Assembly (NCBI RefSeq): GCF_902167145.1
Contig: NC_050097.1
Location: 222,909,034 to 222,973,033, forward strand
Origin: Zea mays
Lineage: Eukaryota; Streptophyta; Magnoliopsida; Poales; Poaceae
Reading direction: 5' to 3'
DNA length: 64,000 nt
The notes beneath the pieces were generated by a model. The model had not been told where the DNA came from and did not search any database. It was given only the letters and a program-made list of their open reading frames with translations. Within the stretch, counting starts at the first letter, position 1; every line of letters starts with the position of its first letter. The position numbers and the translations under genes were made by a program. Below are positions 44,784-55,062 of this stretch, in pieces.

Positions 44784-46362
44784 CTAATCTTCCCTTAGGA
44801 CTACTTCTGCAGCTTCGTTTAGTAGCTGATCAACAACTTTATCCATTATGGCTTCGGTCATTTGTCTAATTTCGTCATCCCCCTTCGTGTGGGGGCCCGA
44901 AGATAGCTCAGCAGGTTCTGAGGGAAGATAAGATACGAATATATTACTATTACAAACCGTGAACAAGTTCGAAATCAAAAATTACAACGAAGAGTCAAAA
45001 ACCACTAATTAATACCTATTTGCCCTTCGGGCTCTGCGCTTTTCTCAACGGCCTCTGCTACTTTTCTAGCATCATGGATGCCTTTTTCGTTTTTTTTGAA
45101 TAATTTCTTGGGCCATTTCCCGGCCACCATTGACCCAGACGTCGGTGAAAAATTTTCCACCGACCAGGCTTGCTTCGGCCGAGGGGTCTTTTATATCTTC
45201 GGAGGATAAGGCAGTTTCGGATTGTGCCAAAAAATTCACATGCTCACAGCCTTTCCTCTCCAAAATAGTAGCAATCCCCCTGACACCCGAAAAGGCACAT
45301 ATGTCTCCGCGGCTATTCAAAATTTCCTCAAAGGCCTCAGCTTCGTGACTGATCCATTCAATCGGGCCTTCGGGGTTGCCCCTTGTGAAGTTTTCTTCGC
45401 TCGAGAATGCGCCAACGCTGGCGAAGCTGGATTTTATTTTCTTAGCACATTCTATAGATTTGTCATAGCACCTTTTCTTGGATGCACGAAGCTCTTCAAC
45501 GTTTCTTTCTAAATGATTTGCCCACTGATCACTAAGTTCTCGTTTCGTCTCTTCAAGTGTGCGTTCTTCTTTAGCTCTGGCTAGCTGTTTCCGAAGATCC
45601 TCAATTTCGCGCTTTTGAGCCTCAGCTTGAGCTTTAGAAGTAGCTTCGTCTTCCTTTATCTTATCCACCAATGTAAGCAGAATATTATCTTTTTCCAAAG
45701 CTTCGTTCCTCAACTTAATAACCTCTGTTCGTAGGTTGTTGAAAGCGATATTATAGCTCTCGTCTTCGGCATTCTTTTGCGCTCTCAAAGCGTTGCTAAG
45801 AATTAAACCCTATATGAAAAGAATTAGTATAAGAATAAAAGGATAATTCAAAATTTATAAGCTTCCAAATATACAATTTTCATACCTTCAGACTATTATA
45901 TGTGAGGCTATCTGCAAGATCGTCCTTCGTCATAGCGCAGAGGCCAGCTTCAAGCTTCGGGAACCCCATACTTCTAGCCATCTCCCGGCAGACAAATAAT
46001 TCTTTATTGTCTGGGAGGCAGTATAAGAAGTCATCTTCGTCTGTGCCATTGAATACTAAGGCCCCCTTCGGATACTTCAGTTCTCGGGCATAGTGATTAG
46101 CTTCAAAAATCTCTTCTTCAGATAATCTTTTTCTTGAAGCATGTCGTACAATATAATCAAGGGCTTTGGAGGATGCTTCGGGGGCAGCAGCACTAGTTTC
46201 TTCAACCAAAATTGGCTCTGATATTTCTGTTTCTTCGTCTTCCAAGGATTTCACCTTGGCGGGCTCTGAAGGCCCAGCTTCAGTTTCTGCCTGGTTCTTT
46301 GAAGCTTCGGCAGCAAAGGCTTCAGTGTGCACTTCAGAAGTTTCAACAATTTTCTTTGGAGT
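44784..46362 (-). pseudogene. Antisense gene of the Zeon-like element, C-terminal piece (inverted copy)
   Basis: There are three minus-strand exons: 45886-46362 (starting at the junction, MTPKKIVETSEVH), 45020-45809 (a long Glu/Lys/Arg-rich coiled coil, e.g. REIEDLRKQLARAKEERTLE) and 44784-44917 (ending LNEAAEVVLRED). Introns have GT-AG borders: gtatg...atatag and gtatt...ctcag. A homopolymer A run near 45085 disrupts exon 2 by one or two bases. The exon 2 end near 45020 is inferred from the donor gtattaatt. Confidence 0.7.
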
Positions 46363-46372
46363 CATGCTTCTT
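46359..46372. other. Inversion/rearrangement junction inside the Zeon-like element
   Basis: To the left the antisense gene reads on the minus strand and to the right on the plus strand. The junction text catgcttcttgaagg fits the intact left parent (catgcttgaag) and right parent (gcttattgaagg), which share gctt...tgaag. This suggests microhomology-mediated joining. Confidence 0.7.
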
Positions 46373-49142
46373 GAAGGCTGGACTGCGATTTCCCTTGAGC
46401 AATTTTGTCGTGGAAGTACTGAAGATATTTGAAGTCTACCTTCACCAACTTACTCCCGAATCAATCATAAGAATGGGCATTTTCGTCTGGGCCGTGAGGA
46501 GCCAAGGTTTAGAACCAAATGCAAAAAGTTTCTGCAATATACATGAGTTATTGTACGAGACGAAACCTTGGGGTAAAGAGCAGTATCACAACAATGTTGG
46601 CTGCTACAGCTTCGACGCCCGATCTGGGTCAAGCTGTCCCGTGCCAACCTTTCGGAAAAGATGGCCCGACAACTGGATGAAAGAATGGTTTTATGTGAAG
46701 AATGATTTAAAAACTCGGGAATATATTAAAGGTATCATTATGCGCCCTATTTGGCAACGCTTCGGCCTTCGGAGGCCGAAGGTGGAGATGGATGAAACAG
46801 CCGAAGAATGCCAAAGAGCCTTCGGCGCAGTGTGCTCTTTTATTGGGACAAGGGATTTAATGCAAGAACACATTGCCTTCAGAGTATGGCCACTTGCAGA
46901 TAACTGGGAAATGCCGAAGGAAACCGTTAAGGAACCTGACGAAGGTGGACTAGTCAGGCTAAAATACACATTCAAGTACGGAGATAAGTTCGTTGAGCCA
47001 GATGATGACTGGTTGAAAAGTATTGAGGCCATAAGCGATGAATTGCTTGGATTATACTCAAAAGCCGAAGACACTACACTGTCAGCAGCCTTCGGAGGCC
47101 GAAAGAAGAAGAGACTCAATCGAGTATTTGATGCAATTGGGTTTGTCTACCCTGACTATCGCTATCCAACGTGAGGTCAAAAAAGAAAGAATACACCTTC
47201 TGCGAAGGAAGTTGCTTCGGCCGCTCCTAGCGAGCCGGCACCAAAGAGGAAAAGGGTCAAGGTTCTCACACACCGGCCACACTATATTGAACTGGCCACA
47301 GTGCCTGAATATGTCGGTGAAACCTCTGCGGCCACCGAAGCCAAGGAGCCTACTCTCCTACCGAATGTTGAAGAGCCAATTATAATACCGGAAATGAAGA
47401 AAATAGAAGAACCGGAGGCTACGGAAACAAGGACACATGAAATTTTAATTCCTTCAGCAAAAATTGAGGCAGCAAAAAGCCAAATGGGTCCAGCAGCGAC
47501 CCCCAAAAGAAAAAGGATGGTTAATGTGCTGGATGTTTTGGAGACAATTAAGTCTTCAAGCATGACTCCGAAGAAAATTGTTGAAACTTCCGAAGTGCAC
47601 ACTGAAGCCTTTGCTGCCGAAGCTTCAAAGAACCAGGCAGAAACTGAAGTTGGGCCTTCAGAGCCCGCCAAGGTGAAATCCTTGGAAGCCGAAGAAACAG
47701 AAATATCAGAGCCAATTTTGGTTGAAGAAACTGGTGCTGCTGCCCCCGAAGCATCCTCCAAAGCCCTCGATTATATTGTACGACATGCTTCGGGAAAACG
47801 ATTATCTGAAGAAGAGATTTTTGAAGCTAATCACTATGCCCGAGAACTGAAGTATCCAAAGGGGGCCTTAGTATTCAATGGCACAGATGAAGATGACTTC
47901 TTATACTGCCTCCCAGACAACAAAGAATTATCTGTCTGGCGGGAGATGGCTAGAAGTATGGGGTTCCCGAAGCTTGAAGCTGGCCTCTGCGCTATGACAA
48001 AGGACGATCTTGCAGATAGCCTCGCATATTATAGTCTGAAGGTATGAAAATTGTATATTTGGAAGCTTATAAATTTTGAATTATCCTTTTATTCTTATAC
48101 TAATTCTTTTCATATAGGGTTTAATTCTTAGCAACGCTTTGAGAGCGCAAAAGAATGCCGAAGACGAGAGTTATAATATCGCTTTCAACAACCTACGAAC
48201 AGAGGTTATTAAGCTGAGGAACGAAGCTTTGGAAAAAGATAAAATTCTGCTTACATTGGTGGATAAGATAAAGGAAGACGAAGCTACTTCTAAAGCTCAA
48301 GCTGAGGCTCAAAAGCGCGAAATTGAGGATCTTCGGAAACAGCTAGCCAGAGCTAAAGAAGAACGCACACTTGAAGAGACGAAACGAGAACTTAGTGATC
48401 AGTGGGCAAATCATTTAGAAAGAAACGTTGAAGAGCTTCGTGCATCCAAGAAAAGGTGCTATGACAAATCTATAGAATGTGCTAAGAAAATAAAATCCAG
48501 CTTCGCCAGCGTTGGCGCATTCTCGAGCGAAGAAAACTTCACAAGGGGCAACCCCGAAGGCCCGATTGAATGGATCAGTCACGAAGCTGAGGCCTTTAAG
48601 GAAATTTTGAATAGCTGCGGAGACATATGTGCCTTTTTGGGTGTCAGGGGGATTGCTACTATTTTGGAGAGGAAAGGCTGTGAGCATGTGAAATTTTTGG
48701 CACAATCCGAAACTGCCTTATCCTCCGAAGATATAAAAGACCCCTCGGCCGAAGCAAGCCTGGTCGGTGGAAAATTTTTCACCGACGTTTGGGACAATGG
48801 TGGCCGGGAAATGGCCCAAGAAATTATTCAAAAAAGCGAAAAGGCATCCATGATGATAAAAAAGTAGCAGAGGCCGCTGAGAAGAGCGCAGAGCCCGAAG
48901 GGCAAATATGTATTAATTAGTGGTTTTTGACTCTTCGTTGTATTTTTTTGATTTTGAACTTGTTCACGGTTTGTAATAGTAATATATTTGTATCTTCTCT
49001 TCCCTCAGAACCTGGTGAGCTATCTCCGGGCCCCCACACGAAGGGGGATGACGAAATTAGACAAATGACCGAAGCCATAATGGATAAAGTTGTTGATCAG
49101 CTACTAAACGAAGCTGCAGAAGTAGTCCTAAGGGAAGATTAG
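46367..49142 (+). CDS. Antisense gene of the Zeon-like element (native copy, N-terminus missing)
   Basis: Three exons run opposite to gag: 46367-48041, 48118-48909 and 49009-49142, with GT-AG introns (gtatgaaa...catatag; gtattaat...cctcag). Exon 1 starts at the junction inside a Transposase_28-like region (PLSNFVVEVLKIFEVYLHQL, WNDWMKEWF-like WPDNWMKEWFYVKND). It continues through an acidic/proline region (KRKRVKV, a possible nuclear signal) to a globular segment (YPKGALVFNGTDEDDF). Exon 2 is a coiled coil of about 240 residues. Exon 3 ends in a short amphipathic tail. One in-frame TGA lies at 47172-47174 and a one-base shift near 48840, so this copy is damaged. Both introns are conserved in the inverted copy. 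Function unknown; antisense open frames between pol and the 3' LTR are known in TAT-lineage elements. Confidence 0.7.
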
Positions 49143-50110
49143 ATGCTATTGTAAAAACATTTAGAATGTAATGTTTGTTGAGAATCATGTGTAATATTGT
49201 GCAACTTTGGATGTAATATATTAGCTGTTTATAGTTCTATTCTTTACGATGCATGAAACATCATATACATACCGTTTTTGAGCCTTCGGCGAAAAAACAC
49301 CTTCCCTTCTTTTCATGCTTCGTAAAAATCAGTAATCAATCCTCGTAAAATCAATAATCAATAGATCCTTCCATTTCAGAGTTTGACGAAGGTATAACTT
49401 TTCAATGGCTATTTTTTGTGCCTTGTCACTATTTCTTCAAAACAATCTTCGAATATCAATATCGAGACCCCCCTTCTTGCGTTGTTGATGCACTATGATG
49501 TATGATGTTATGCTATGCAAATGATGTAATGATGTGATGTTGTGCAAAATGATATTTACTGAAGGTTGACATTTATTTTTCACTGTAAGCCTCCCTTAGA
49601 AGCTTCTTCGCCTTTTACTTCAGCGGAATCAGCGTTTATTTTTCGCTGTAAGCCTCCCTTAGGAGCTTCTTCGCCTTTTACTTTCAGCGGAATCAGCGCT
49701 TATTTTTCGCTGTAAGCCTCCCTTAGGAGCTTCTTCGCCTTTTACTTTCAGCGGAATCAGCGCTTATTTTTCGCTGTAAGCTCTGCATTCCCTTCGGAAC
49801 GACTTTTGAGCAGAAAACTTACACTGCGCTCCCTTAGGAACGACTTTTTGCTGCTTCAAAGAAATTGCACTGCGTTCCTTAGAACAAATTTTTGATAATT
49901 CGAAGGTCCTCCGTGCCACCATAAATTCTTATGCTTCGGCAACTCAAGCCTATGGAGAAGATATATTTTCATTATGGTAAAAAGCGAAACTGTTACAAGA
50001 GATTGAAAAACGATAAAAAACACTTAAACTTCCCATAATTGTTCCTTATTAAAAAGAAAGTAATACTGAATGCGAAAATGCGAAAAGCTGCTATCGAGGT
50101 AGGATATTTG
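49143..50110 (-). mobile_element. Spacer between gag and antisense gene, native Zeon-like copy
   Basis: Inverted counterpart of 43816-44783. It contains the 64-bp tandem array at about 49581-49785. There is no pol sequence here, where an autonomous element would have it. Confidence 0.75.
49581..49785 (-). repeat. 64-bp tandem repeat of the native Zeon-like copy
   Basis: Units carry ctgtaagcctcccttag and cagcggaatcagcg and mirror the array at 44145-44352. Confidence 0.88.
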
Positions 50111-51628
50111 TCAGTAAATGTGCTTCGACTCTGGCACAGTGCTATTGATTGTGCGAGCTTCGGACTCTTCTCTGAAGTCCCGCTGGAGGTGAGTGTGCTG
50201 ACTCCCTTCTGGCTGCTGACCTCGTTGTGTTGGTGGTGGCGGTGGAGGTTGTTGCCAAGATGCTTGGGGTTGGCTTGCCGAAGCAACAGAAGCTGCAGGG
50301 TGATTGCCTACATATTCTGGAATGTAAGGCGAATGGTACGAAGCAGTATGCATGACCTGCTTCGGCTGACTCTGTTGTGCTGCAGCTTCTGCTATCTCCT
50401 TTTGCTTCTGGATGGTAACATGGCACATCCTGGTGGTATGGCCCTTGTCTTCACCACAGAATAAGCAGTAAATTTTTCTTGGTTGATCCCCAAATCTTCC
50501 CCCAAAGCCCCTGGCACCTCTGCCCCTTGGTGCTGGCGGCCAGAAAGAACTTTGCTGCTGCCCCGAAGCTTGCGAGGAGTACTGTGGCCTTTGCTGTTGA
50601 CTCCCTCTATCATCACTTTGAGTAGAATTGTGAATTGACCTAACGTGCCTCGGATGGAATCTTCCTCCGAAGCCCCTGGTCATTTCAGAGAACCTGAATG
50701 CTTCCTTCCTTCTTTGGTGAAAGTCATTGTCAGCTCGAATATACTCGTCCATTTTCTGGAGCAGCTTCTCCAAAGTTTGAGAAGGCTTCCTGACAAAGTA
50801 TTGAGCTGAAGGTCCCGGCCGAAGTCCCTTAATCATGGCCTCAATGACAATTTCATTGGGCACTGTTGGTGCCTGTGCCCTGAGACGCAGGAACCTTAGG
50901 ACATACGCCTGAAGGTATTCTTCGTGGTCCTGGGTGCACTGGAATAAAGCTTGAGCAGTGACCGGCTTCGTCTGAAACCCTTGGAAGCTGGTTATCAACA
51001 TGTCCTTCAGCTTTTGCCATGAGGTGATTGTTCCTGGCCGAAGAGAGGAGTACCAGGTTTGTGCAACACTCTTGACGGCCATGACAAAAGACTTTGCCAT
51101 GACTGTAGTATTGCCACCATACGAAGATATGGTTGCTTCATAGCTCATCAAGAATTGCTTCGGGTCTGAATGACCGTCGTACATGGGGAGCTGGGGTGGC
51201 TTGTAAGACTGGGGCCATGGTGTAGCCTGCAGTTCTGTTGACAGTGGAGAAGCATCATCAAAAGCAAAATTTCCATAATGGAAATCTTCATACCAATCGT
51301 CCTTGTTGTAGAAGCCCTCCTGATGAAGCTCTCTGTGCGGAGGCCTTCGGTTCTGGTCATCTTGAGCAAGATGACGAACTTCTTCTGAAGCTTCATCTAT
51401 CTGCCTCTGTAGGTCAGCTAGACGAGCCATCTTTTCCTTCTTTCGTTGAACCTGTTGGTGGAGCATCTCCAAGTTTTGGATTTCTTGATCCAAGTCGTCC
51501 TCCGGAGGCGTTGGACTGGTGGCCTTCCTCTTCTGGCTTCGGGCCTCCCTAAGAGAAAGGACATCCTGATTGGGATCCAGCGGCTGCAGAGTGGCTGCCC
51601 CTGTGGCTGAAGCTTTCTTCGGCGGCAT
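50111..51628 (-). CDS. Zeon-like gag, intact
   Basis: This is a 505-codon frame from the ATG at 51626-51628. A charged Glu/Arg-rich coiled-coil region (residues about 45-80) is followed by the retrotransposon gag core (about 150-270; SWQKLKDMLITSFQGF, LRPGTITSW, CTQDHEEYLQAYVLRF). A Gly/Arg/Gln-rich linker leads to one zinc knuckle CLFCGEDKGHTTRMC (CX2CX5HX4C) near residue 390, and the tail is rich in Pro and Gln. It is the structural protein that would package element RNA. It lies 74 bp after the LTR and next to the primer site. No pol follows in frame, so the element depends on enzymes from others. It is the undisrupted counterpart of 33388-43815. Confidence 0.9.
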   Translation of the reverse strand: MPPKKASATGAATLQPLDPNQDVLSLREARSQKRKATSPTPPEDDLDQEIQNLEMLHQQVQRKKEKMARLADLQRQIDEASEEVRHLAQDDQNRRPPHRELHQEGFYNKDDWYEDFHYGNFAFDDASPLSTELQATPWPQSYKPPQLPMYDGHSDPKQFLMSYEATISSYGGNTTVMAKSFVMAVKSVAQTWYSSLRPGTITSWQKLKDMLITSFQGFQTKPVTAQALFQCTQDHEEYLQAYVLRFLRLRAQAPTVPNEIVIEAMIKGLRPGPSAQYFVRKPSQTLEKLLQKMDEYIRADNDFHQRRKEAFRFSEMTRGFGGRFHPRHVRSIHNSTQSDDRGSQQQRPQYSSQASGQQQSSFWPPAPRGRGARGFGGRFGDQPRKIYCLFCGEDKGHTTRMCHVTIQKQKEIAEAAAQQSQPKQVMHTASYHSPYIPEYVGNHPAASVASASQPQASWQQPPPPPPTQRGQQPEGSQHTHLQRDFREESEARTINSTVPESKHIY

Positions 51629-51689
51629 GACGAAGGTGATGCTTGCCGAAGGTGTTTAAAACTCAAAAAATGGACGTGAGTTCACCGGA

Positions 51690-51701
51690 GGTGGGCGCCA
51701 A
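51690..51701 (-). other. Primer-binding site of the native Zeon-like copy
   Basis: On the minus strand TTGGCGCCCACC, directly adjoining the 5' LTR. Confidence 0.75.
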
Positions 51702-52386
51702 TGTTGGGGACTTGTTCTCAAATGCTTCGAGTTAAGAACAAGGCAACATAAAAAGTGTTAAATGTTAAAGTCCTTCGTCCTTCAAAACGTTATGTCCCTT
51801 CGGATATAATGAATTCCGGATGAAGGTTAGGAAGGAAAAACCCTTCGTAAGCTCGACAGATGATAAGAAAGAATTCATACATGAAATACGAATAATAATA
51901 CAAATATTATCATCAATTCATTTTTATTTGCATTATCGTATTTGTAATAACAAATTATAAATGTACCTTCGAATTGACAGAAAGTAAAGGTACAAGCGTG
52001 ATGTAAAAAGCGAATGCCAAGTCAGTGTGTACAGTACGGGAGTACTGTTCATCTATTTATAGGCGCGGGACGCAGCCCATGTAGAATTACATTAATGCCC
52101 TTTACATTTATCAATAACTCTATAATAATTCTTCGAGGTCTAATTTGACTTTTCATCTTTAAGTCGGTTCCTCTTTTCTGCCGTCATGCCGAAGCTTTTC
52201 TGCGCATAGCTTCGTGATCATCTTATCCTTCGTCATGATCGCCTTCCGTCCCACTCAAGCTTCGTCTTAACCAGACACTTGTATACCCATAATCTGACGT
52301 CTGAAGATACCTGTTCACATATTTCACTTGGAAAACATTGTCAAATCATGTTTTTGAGGACCTTCGGAAGCCGAAGGCCCCCAACA
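51702..52386 (-). repeat. 5' LTR of the Zeon-like element
   Basis: 685 bp, TGTTGGGGGCC (at 52386) to TCCCCAACA (at 51702) on the minus strand. The minus-strand TATAAATAG at about 52052-52060 is the probable core promoter. The ccaga target duplicate follows at 52387-52391. Confidence 0.9.
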
Positions 52387-52391
52387 CCAGA

Positions 52392-53249
52392 AAAACTCGA
52401 ATGTGACGGGTTCGGTAAAATGTATTTTTAGTGTCCTCGCGGACCGTCCGGGGTGCACGTCCGGACCGTCCGCGACTGCTTTATCTGACATCCGACGACG
52501 CATTAAATGCTCTATAGCCGTTGATATAGCCGTTACTACTGACCGTTGCGATTTCAGTCGTTGATGTGCAGGGCTGGACCGTCCGGACCAGGGGCGCGGG
52601 GCGTCCACGGTTGGCAGGAAAGGAGCAACGACTAGGAAGTGGTTGGGGGCTATAAATACAACCCCAACCACCTCCATTCACTTGACCCAAGCACTCTAAT
52701 CATTCACATTCAATACAAGAGCTAGCAATCCATTCAAAAACACAATCAAAGGTTTCAATCTCTCCAAGTTTCACAATTGAGATAAGTGATCATTAGTGAT
52801 TAGTGACTTGAGAGAGAGAGAGTGATCTGTGTATTATTTGTCGCTCTTGTCGCTTGGCTTTTGCAGTCGTGCTTTCTTCTTTTCCCATTCTTATTCTCAA
52901 GTGCTCTGTAAGCAAGGCAAGAGACACCAAGTGTTTGGTGGTCCTTGCGGGGTCTTAGTGACCCGTGAGATTAAGGAAGAAGGCTCACTCGGTCTAAGTG
53001 ACTGTTTGAGAGAGAGAAAGGGTTGGAATAGACTCGGTCTTTGTGACCTCCTCAACGGGGACTAGGTTCTTTGGAACTGAACCTTGGTAAAACAAATCAT
53101 CGTGTTCATCCACTTGTTTTCCATTTGATTTGTTTTCCCCTCTCTCCCGAACTTGAATTAAGTTCTAACGCTAACCCCGGCTTGTAGTGTGTGCTTAAGT
53201 TTATAAATTTCAGATTATGCCTATTCCCCCCCCTCTAGGCGACTTTTAA
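52392..53249 (+). mobile_element. Outer LTR (downstream part)
   Basis: It continues 30780-31133 after the Zeon-like insertion. It has GCGGACCGTCCG palindromes at about 52439-52475, a TATA box (ctataaatac, about 52650) and the tail cccccctctaggcgacttt. It ends just before a tRNA-Met primer site. Terminal bases are eroded (tttta instead of ttca). The family is not named with confidence. Confidence 0.75.
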
Positions 53250-53250
53250 T

Positions 53251-53262
53251 TGGTATCAGAGC
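53251..53262 (+). other. Primer-binding site after the outer LTR
   Basis: Tggtatcagagc is a perfect match to the common tRNA-Met primer site and shows the outer LTR is a 5' LTR in + orientation. Confidence 0.88.
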
Positions 53263-53521
53263 CCGATACTTCATTAGAGTCTAACCACTCGAAGTGATTG
53301 AAAGTGAATTAGGGTTACACCTATTTCCTAATTAATTTTGGTGGTTGAATTGCCCAACACAAATAATTGGACTAACTAGTTTGCTCTAGTCTATAAGTTA
53401 TACAGGTACCAAAGGTTCACAAAAAGCCAATAAAAAGACAAAGAAAAGGGTTCAACAAAAAGAGCAAGGGATAACCGAAGTGTGCCCTGGTCTGGCGCAC
53501 CGGAATGTCCGGTGTGCCACC
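53263..53521 (+). mobile_element. Leader fragment of the outer LTR element
   Basis: It is homologous in inverted orientation to 2080-2248 plus 12668-12777 (ttttggtggttgaattgccc; actaactagtttgctctag). It ends abruptly at 53521, where another LTR begins. Confidence 0.75.
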
Positions 53522-53883
53522 TGTAACACCCCAAAATCCTAATTTTGGGTTTAGGATTTTTTTAAAAAAGATTAAATTAAAGTGTCTCCTAACTAAGGAT
53601 TATACCTTGCGAGTTGCCTTTCCTAAAATAAATATAAGTGGCAATATTAAATGTTTAAATCCAATTTAAAGTTTGAGACCGTAATATGAATTGAAACTCA
53701 AAAAAAAGGGTGAGAAGATTTTTACGTTATTTATCTTAGTGAATTGTTTCTCCTTGAATTGTGTATTGAGAAGTATTTATCTAAATGAATAAGGATTTAA
53801 CTTTGCATACCTACTGAGATTTTGATTGCTGCATTAAGATTTGAATTTAAATATGTGAATCGGAAATGGATTTGAATCTAGAA
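53522..53883 (+). mobile_element. Start of a Tekay/Prem1-type LTR, interrupted by the Helitron
   Basis: It begins TGTAACACCCC, the same kind of start as the other Tekay-type LTR (TGTAATACC), and is AT-rich as that LTR's beginning is. The text ending ttgaatctaga resumes after the Helitron at 61841 (agaaaacataaaactg). Confidence 0.6.
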
Positions 53884-53992
53884 TCTCTACTATTCTATAA
53901 GACATTAGTGTAGACGTACACACATTTTGGTGCACGGTTCTGCCTTTCGCCCGCTCTCTCTCGCGCCCCCGTTTACCTCTCTCGGCCGCCAT

Positions 53993-54300
53993 CATGGAAG
54001 GTCCGACCCCGCCGCCGCGATCCCCGCGCAGCTGCTCCAAGGAAGGAAACTCTGATCCCGCTATCCCCGCCCCCGCTCTCCTCTCTCGGCCGCCATCATG
54101 GAAGGTCCGCTCTCTCTCGCCATCCCCACGCGGCTGCTCCAAGGAAGGAAGGTCCGACCCCGCCATCGCCATCCCCGCGCGGCTGCATTCCCCTCTCGCC
54201 ATCCCTGCGCGGCTGCTCCAAGGAAGGTCCGACCCCGCCATCGCCATCCCCGCGCGGCTGCTCCAAGGAAGGAAGGTCCGACACCGCCATCCCCGTAGTG
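53993..54300 (+). repeat. GC-rich imperfect tandem repeats at the Helitron 5' side
   Basis: About five units of 45-65 bp carry gcgcggctgctccaaggaag and ggtccgaccccgccatcgcc in varying order and length. They lie just upstream of the captured kinase start and probably derive from its 5' leader. Confidence 0.75.
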
Positions 54301-54333
54301 GGAGATTCCGATCCTCCACGCCCGCGCGCGCCA

Positions 54334-54840
54334 TGGAGACGGTGTCTCAGAAGCGCAAGGGCGCGCCCCCGGTGTGCTCCGCCACCAGGTCCCTCCAAGA
54401 TTTGGCCTCCCGCAAGCGCGCCTACCGGGGCTCCGAGCCGCAGCAATCCCACTGCACCGACGCCCCCGTCCCAGCCGTGGTGATGACGGCCCCCGCGGCG
54501 AGCGGCGCGTCGGCGTCAGCGAGGGTCCTCCCGGGGCGCGGGCTCAAGCGGAAGGTGGGCTGCATCGACAACGCCACGCGGATCGGGTGGCGGAAGCGGC
54601 TGGAGAGCGAGTACGACCTCGGCGATGAGATCGGGCACGGCAAGTTCGGGTTCGTCCGCGTCTGCCGCCCCAAGGCCGGGACCCGGGGCGAGGAGGAGTT
54701 CGCCTGCAAGGCCCTGCCAAAGAACGGCGGTGACACGACCCACCGCGAGGTGGAGATCATGCAGCACCTCTCGGGCCACCCGGGCGTCGTCACGCTCAGC
54801 GCCGTCTTTGAAGACACCGACGCTTTCTACCTCGTCGTGT
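54334..54840 (+). pseudogene. Captured first exon of a PEPRK-like Ser/Thr kinase
   Basis: The ATG at 54334 opens a Lys/Arg/Ala-rich start (METVSQKRKGAPP), then a kinase N-lobe. This has a glycine loop GHGKFGFVRVC, the VAIK-like FACKAL with lysine, the alpha-C helix region HREVEIMQHLSGHPGVV and beta-5 AFYLVV. It stops being kinase at 54840, before the HRD and DFG motifs, so it cannot be an active enzyme. The N-lobe wording resembles PEP-carboxylase-kinase-related kinases of the CDPK family. The frame runs on into the duplicated segment 54847-54994, giving a chimeric open frame to 55034. Confidence 0.82.
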
Positions 54841-54846
54841 CACCGA

Positions 54847-54994
54847 CATCCCCGCAGTGGGAGATTCCGATCCTCCACGCCCCCGCGCGCGCAATGGAGC
54901 CGGTGTCCCGGAAGCGCAAGGGCGCGCCCCCGGTGTCCGCCACCAGGTCCCTCCAAGATTTGGCCTCCCGCAAGCGCGCCTGTCGAGGCTCGGG
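54847..54994 (+). repeat. Second copy of the kinase 5' segment
   Basis: It repeats 54288-54436 with a few differences: catccccg, gtgggagattccgatcctcc, the ATG context, ggcgcgcccccggtg and ctccaagatttggcctcc. It is fused directly to the end of the kinase N-lobe. Two differently mutated copies suggest two captures or an internal duplication. Confidence 0.85.
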
Positions 54995-55062
54995 CCCCTG
55001 GTTTCAGCCGGGTGGTTTCTTGCGTTTGATTTGATGGGTGTCTCATTTCGTTGCCATCACAG

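Larger units (their letters stand above)
31134..52386 (-). mobile_element. Zeon-like gag-only Ty3/gypsy element carrying a rearranged inverted copy
   Basis: LTRs with TGTTGGGG...CCCCAACA ends lie in minus orientation at both borders, with a ccaga duplication at 31129-31133 and 52387-52391. The native right half is LTR, primer site TTGGCGCCCACC, gag (50111-51628), a spacer with 64-bp repeats, and an antisense gene (46367-49142). No pol is present, which fits Zeon as I recall it, mobilised by Cinful-type partners. The left half is foreign to a normal element. The left LTR is cut at 31707, followed by 31708-46366, an inverted, circularly permuted second copy (antisense-gene start, LTR, gag, spacer, antisense-gene end). 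That copy is itself split by the Opie/Ji-like element. Confidence 0.75.

Noticed and set aside
31134..52386. A plain nested insertion of a second complete Zeon-like element
   Set aside because: The inverted insert does not begin or end at LTR termini and has no target duplication of its own; its ends are both inside the antisense gene.
53994..54333. The open frame upstream of the kinase start as a real N-terminal extension
   Set aside because: It consists of imperfect tandem repeats with Pro/Arg/Ser low complexity; the natural kinase start is the ATG at 54334, as shown by the duplicate at 54847-54994 beginning its coding part at the same place.
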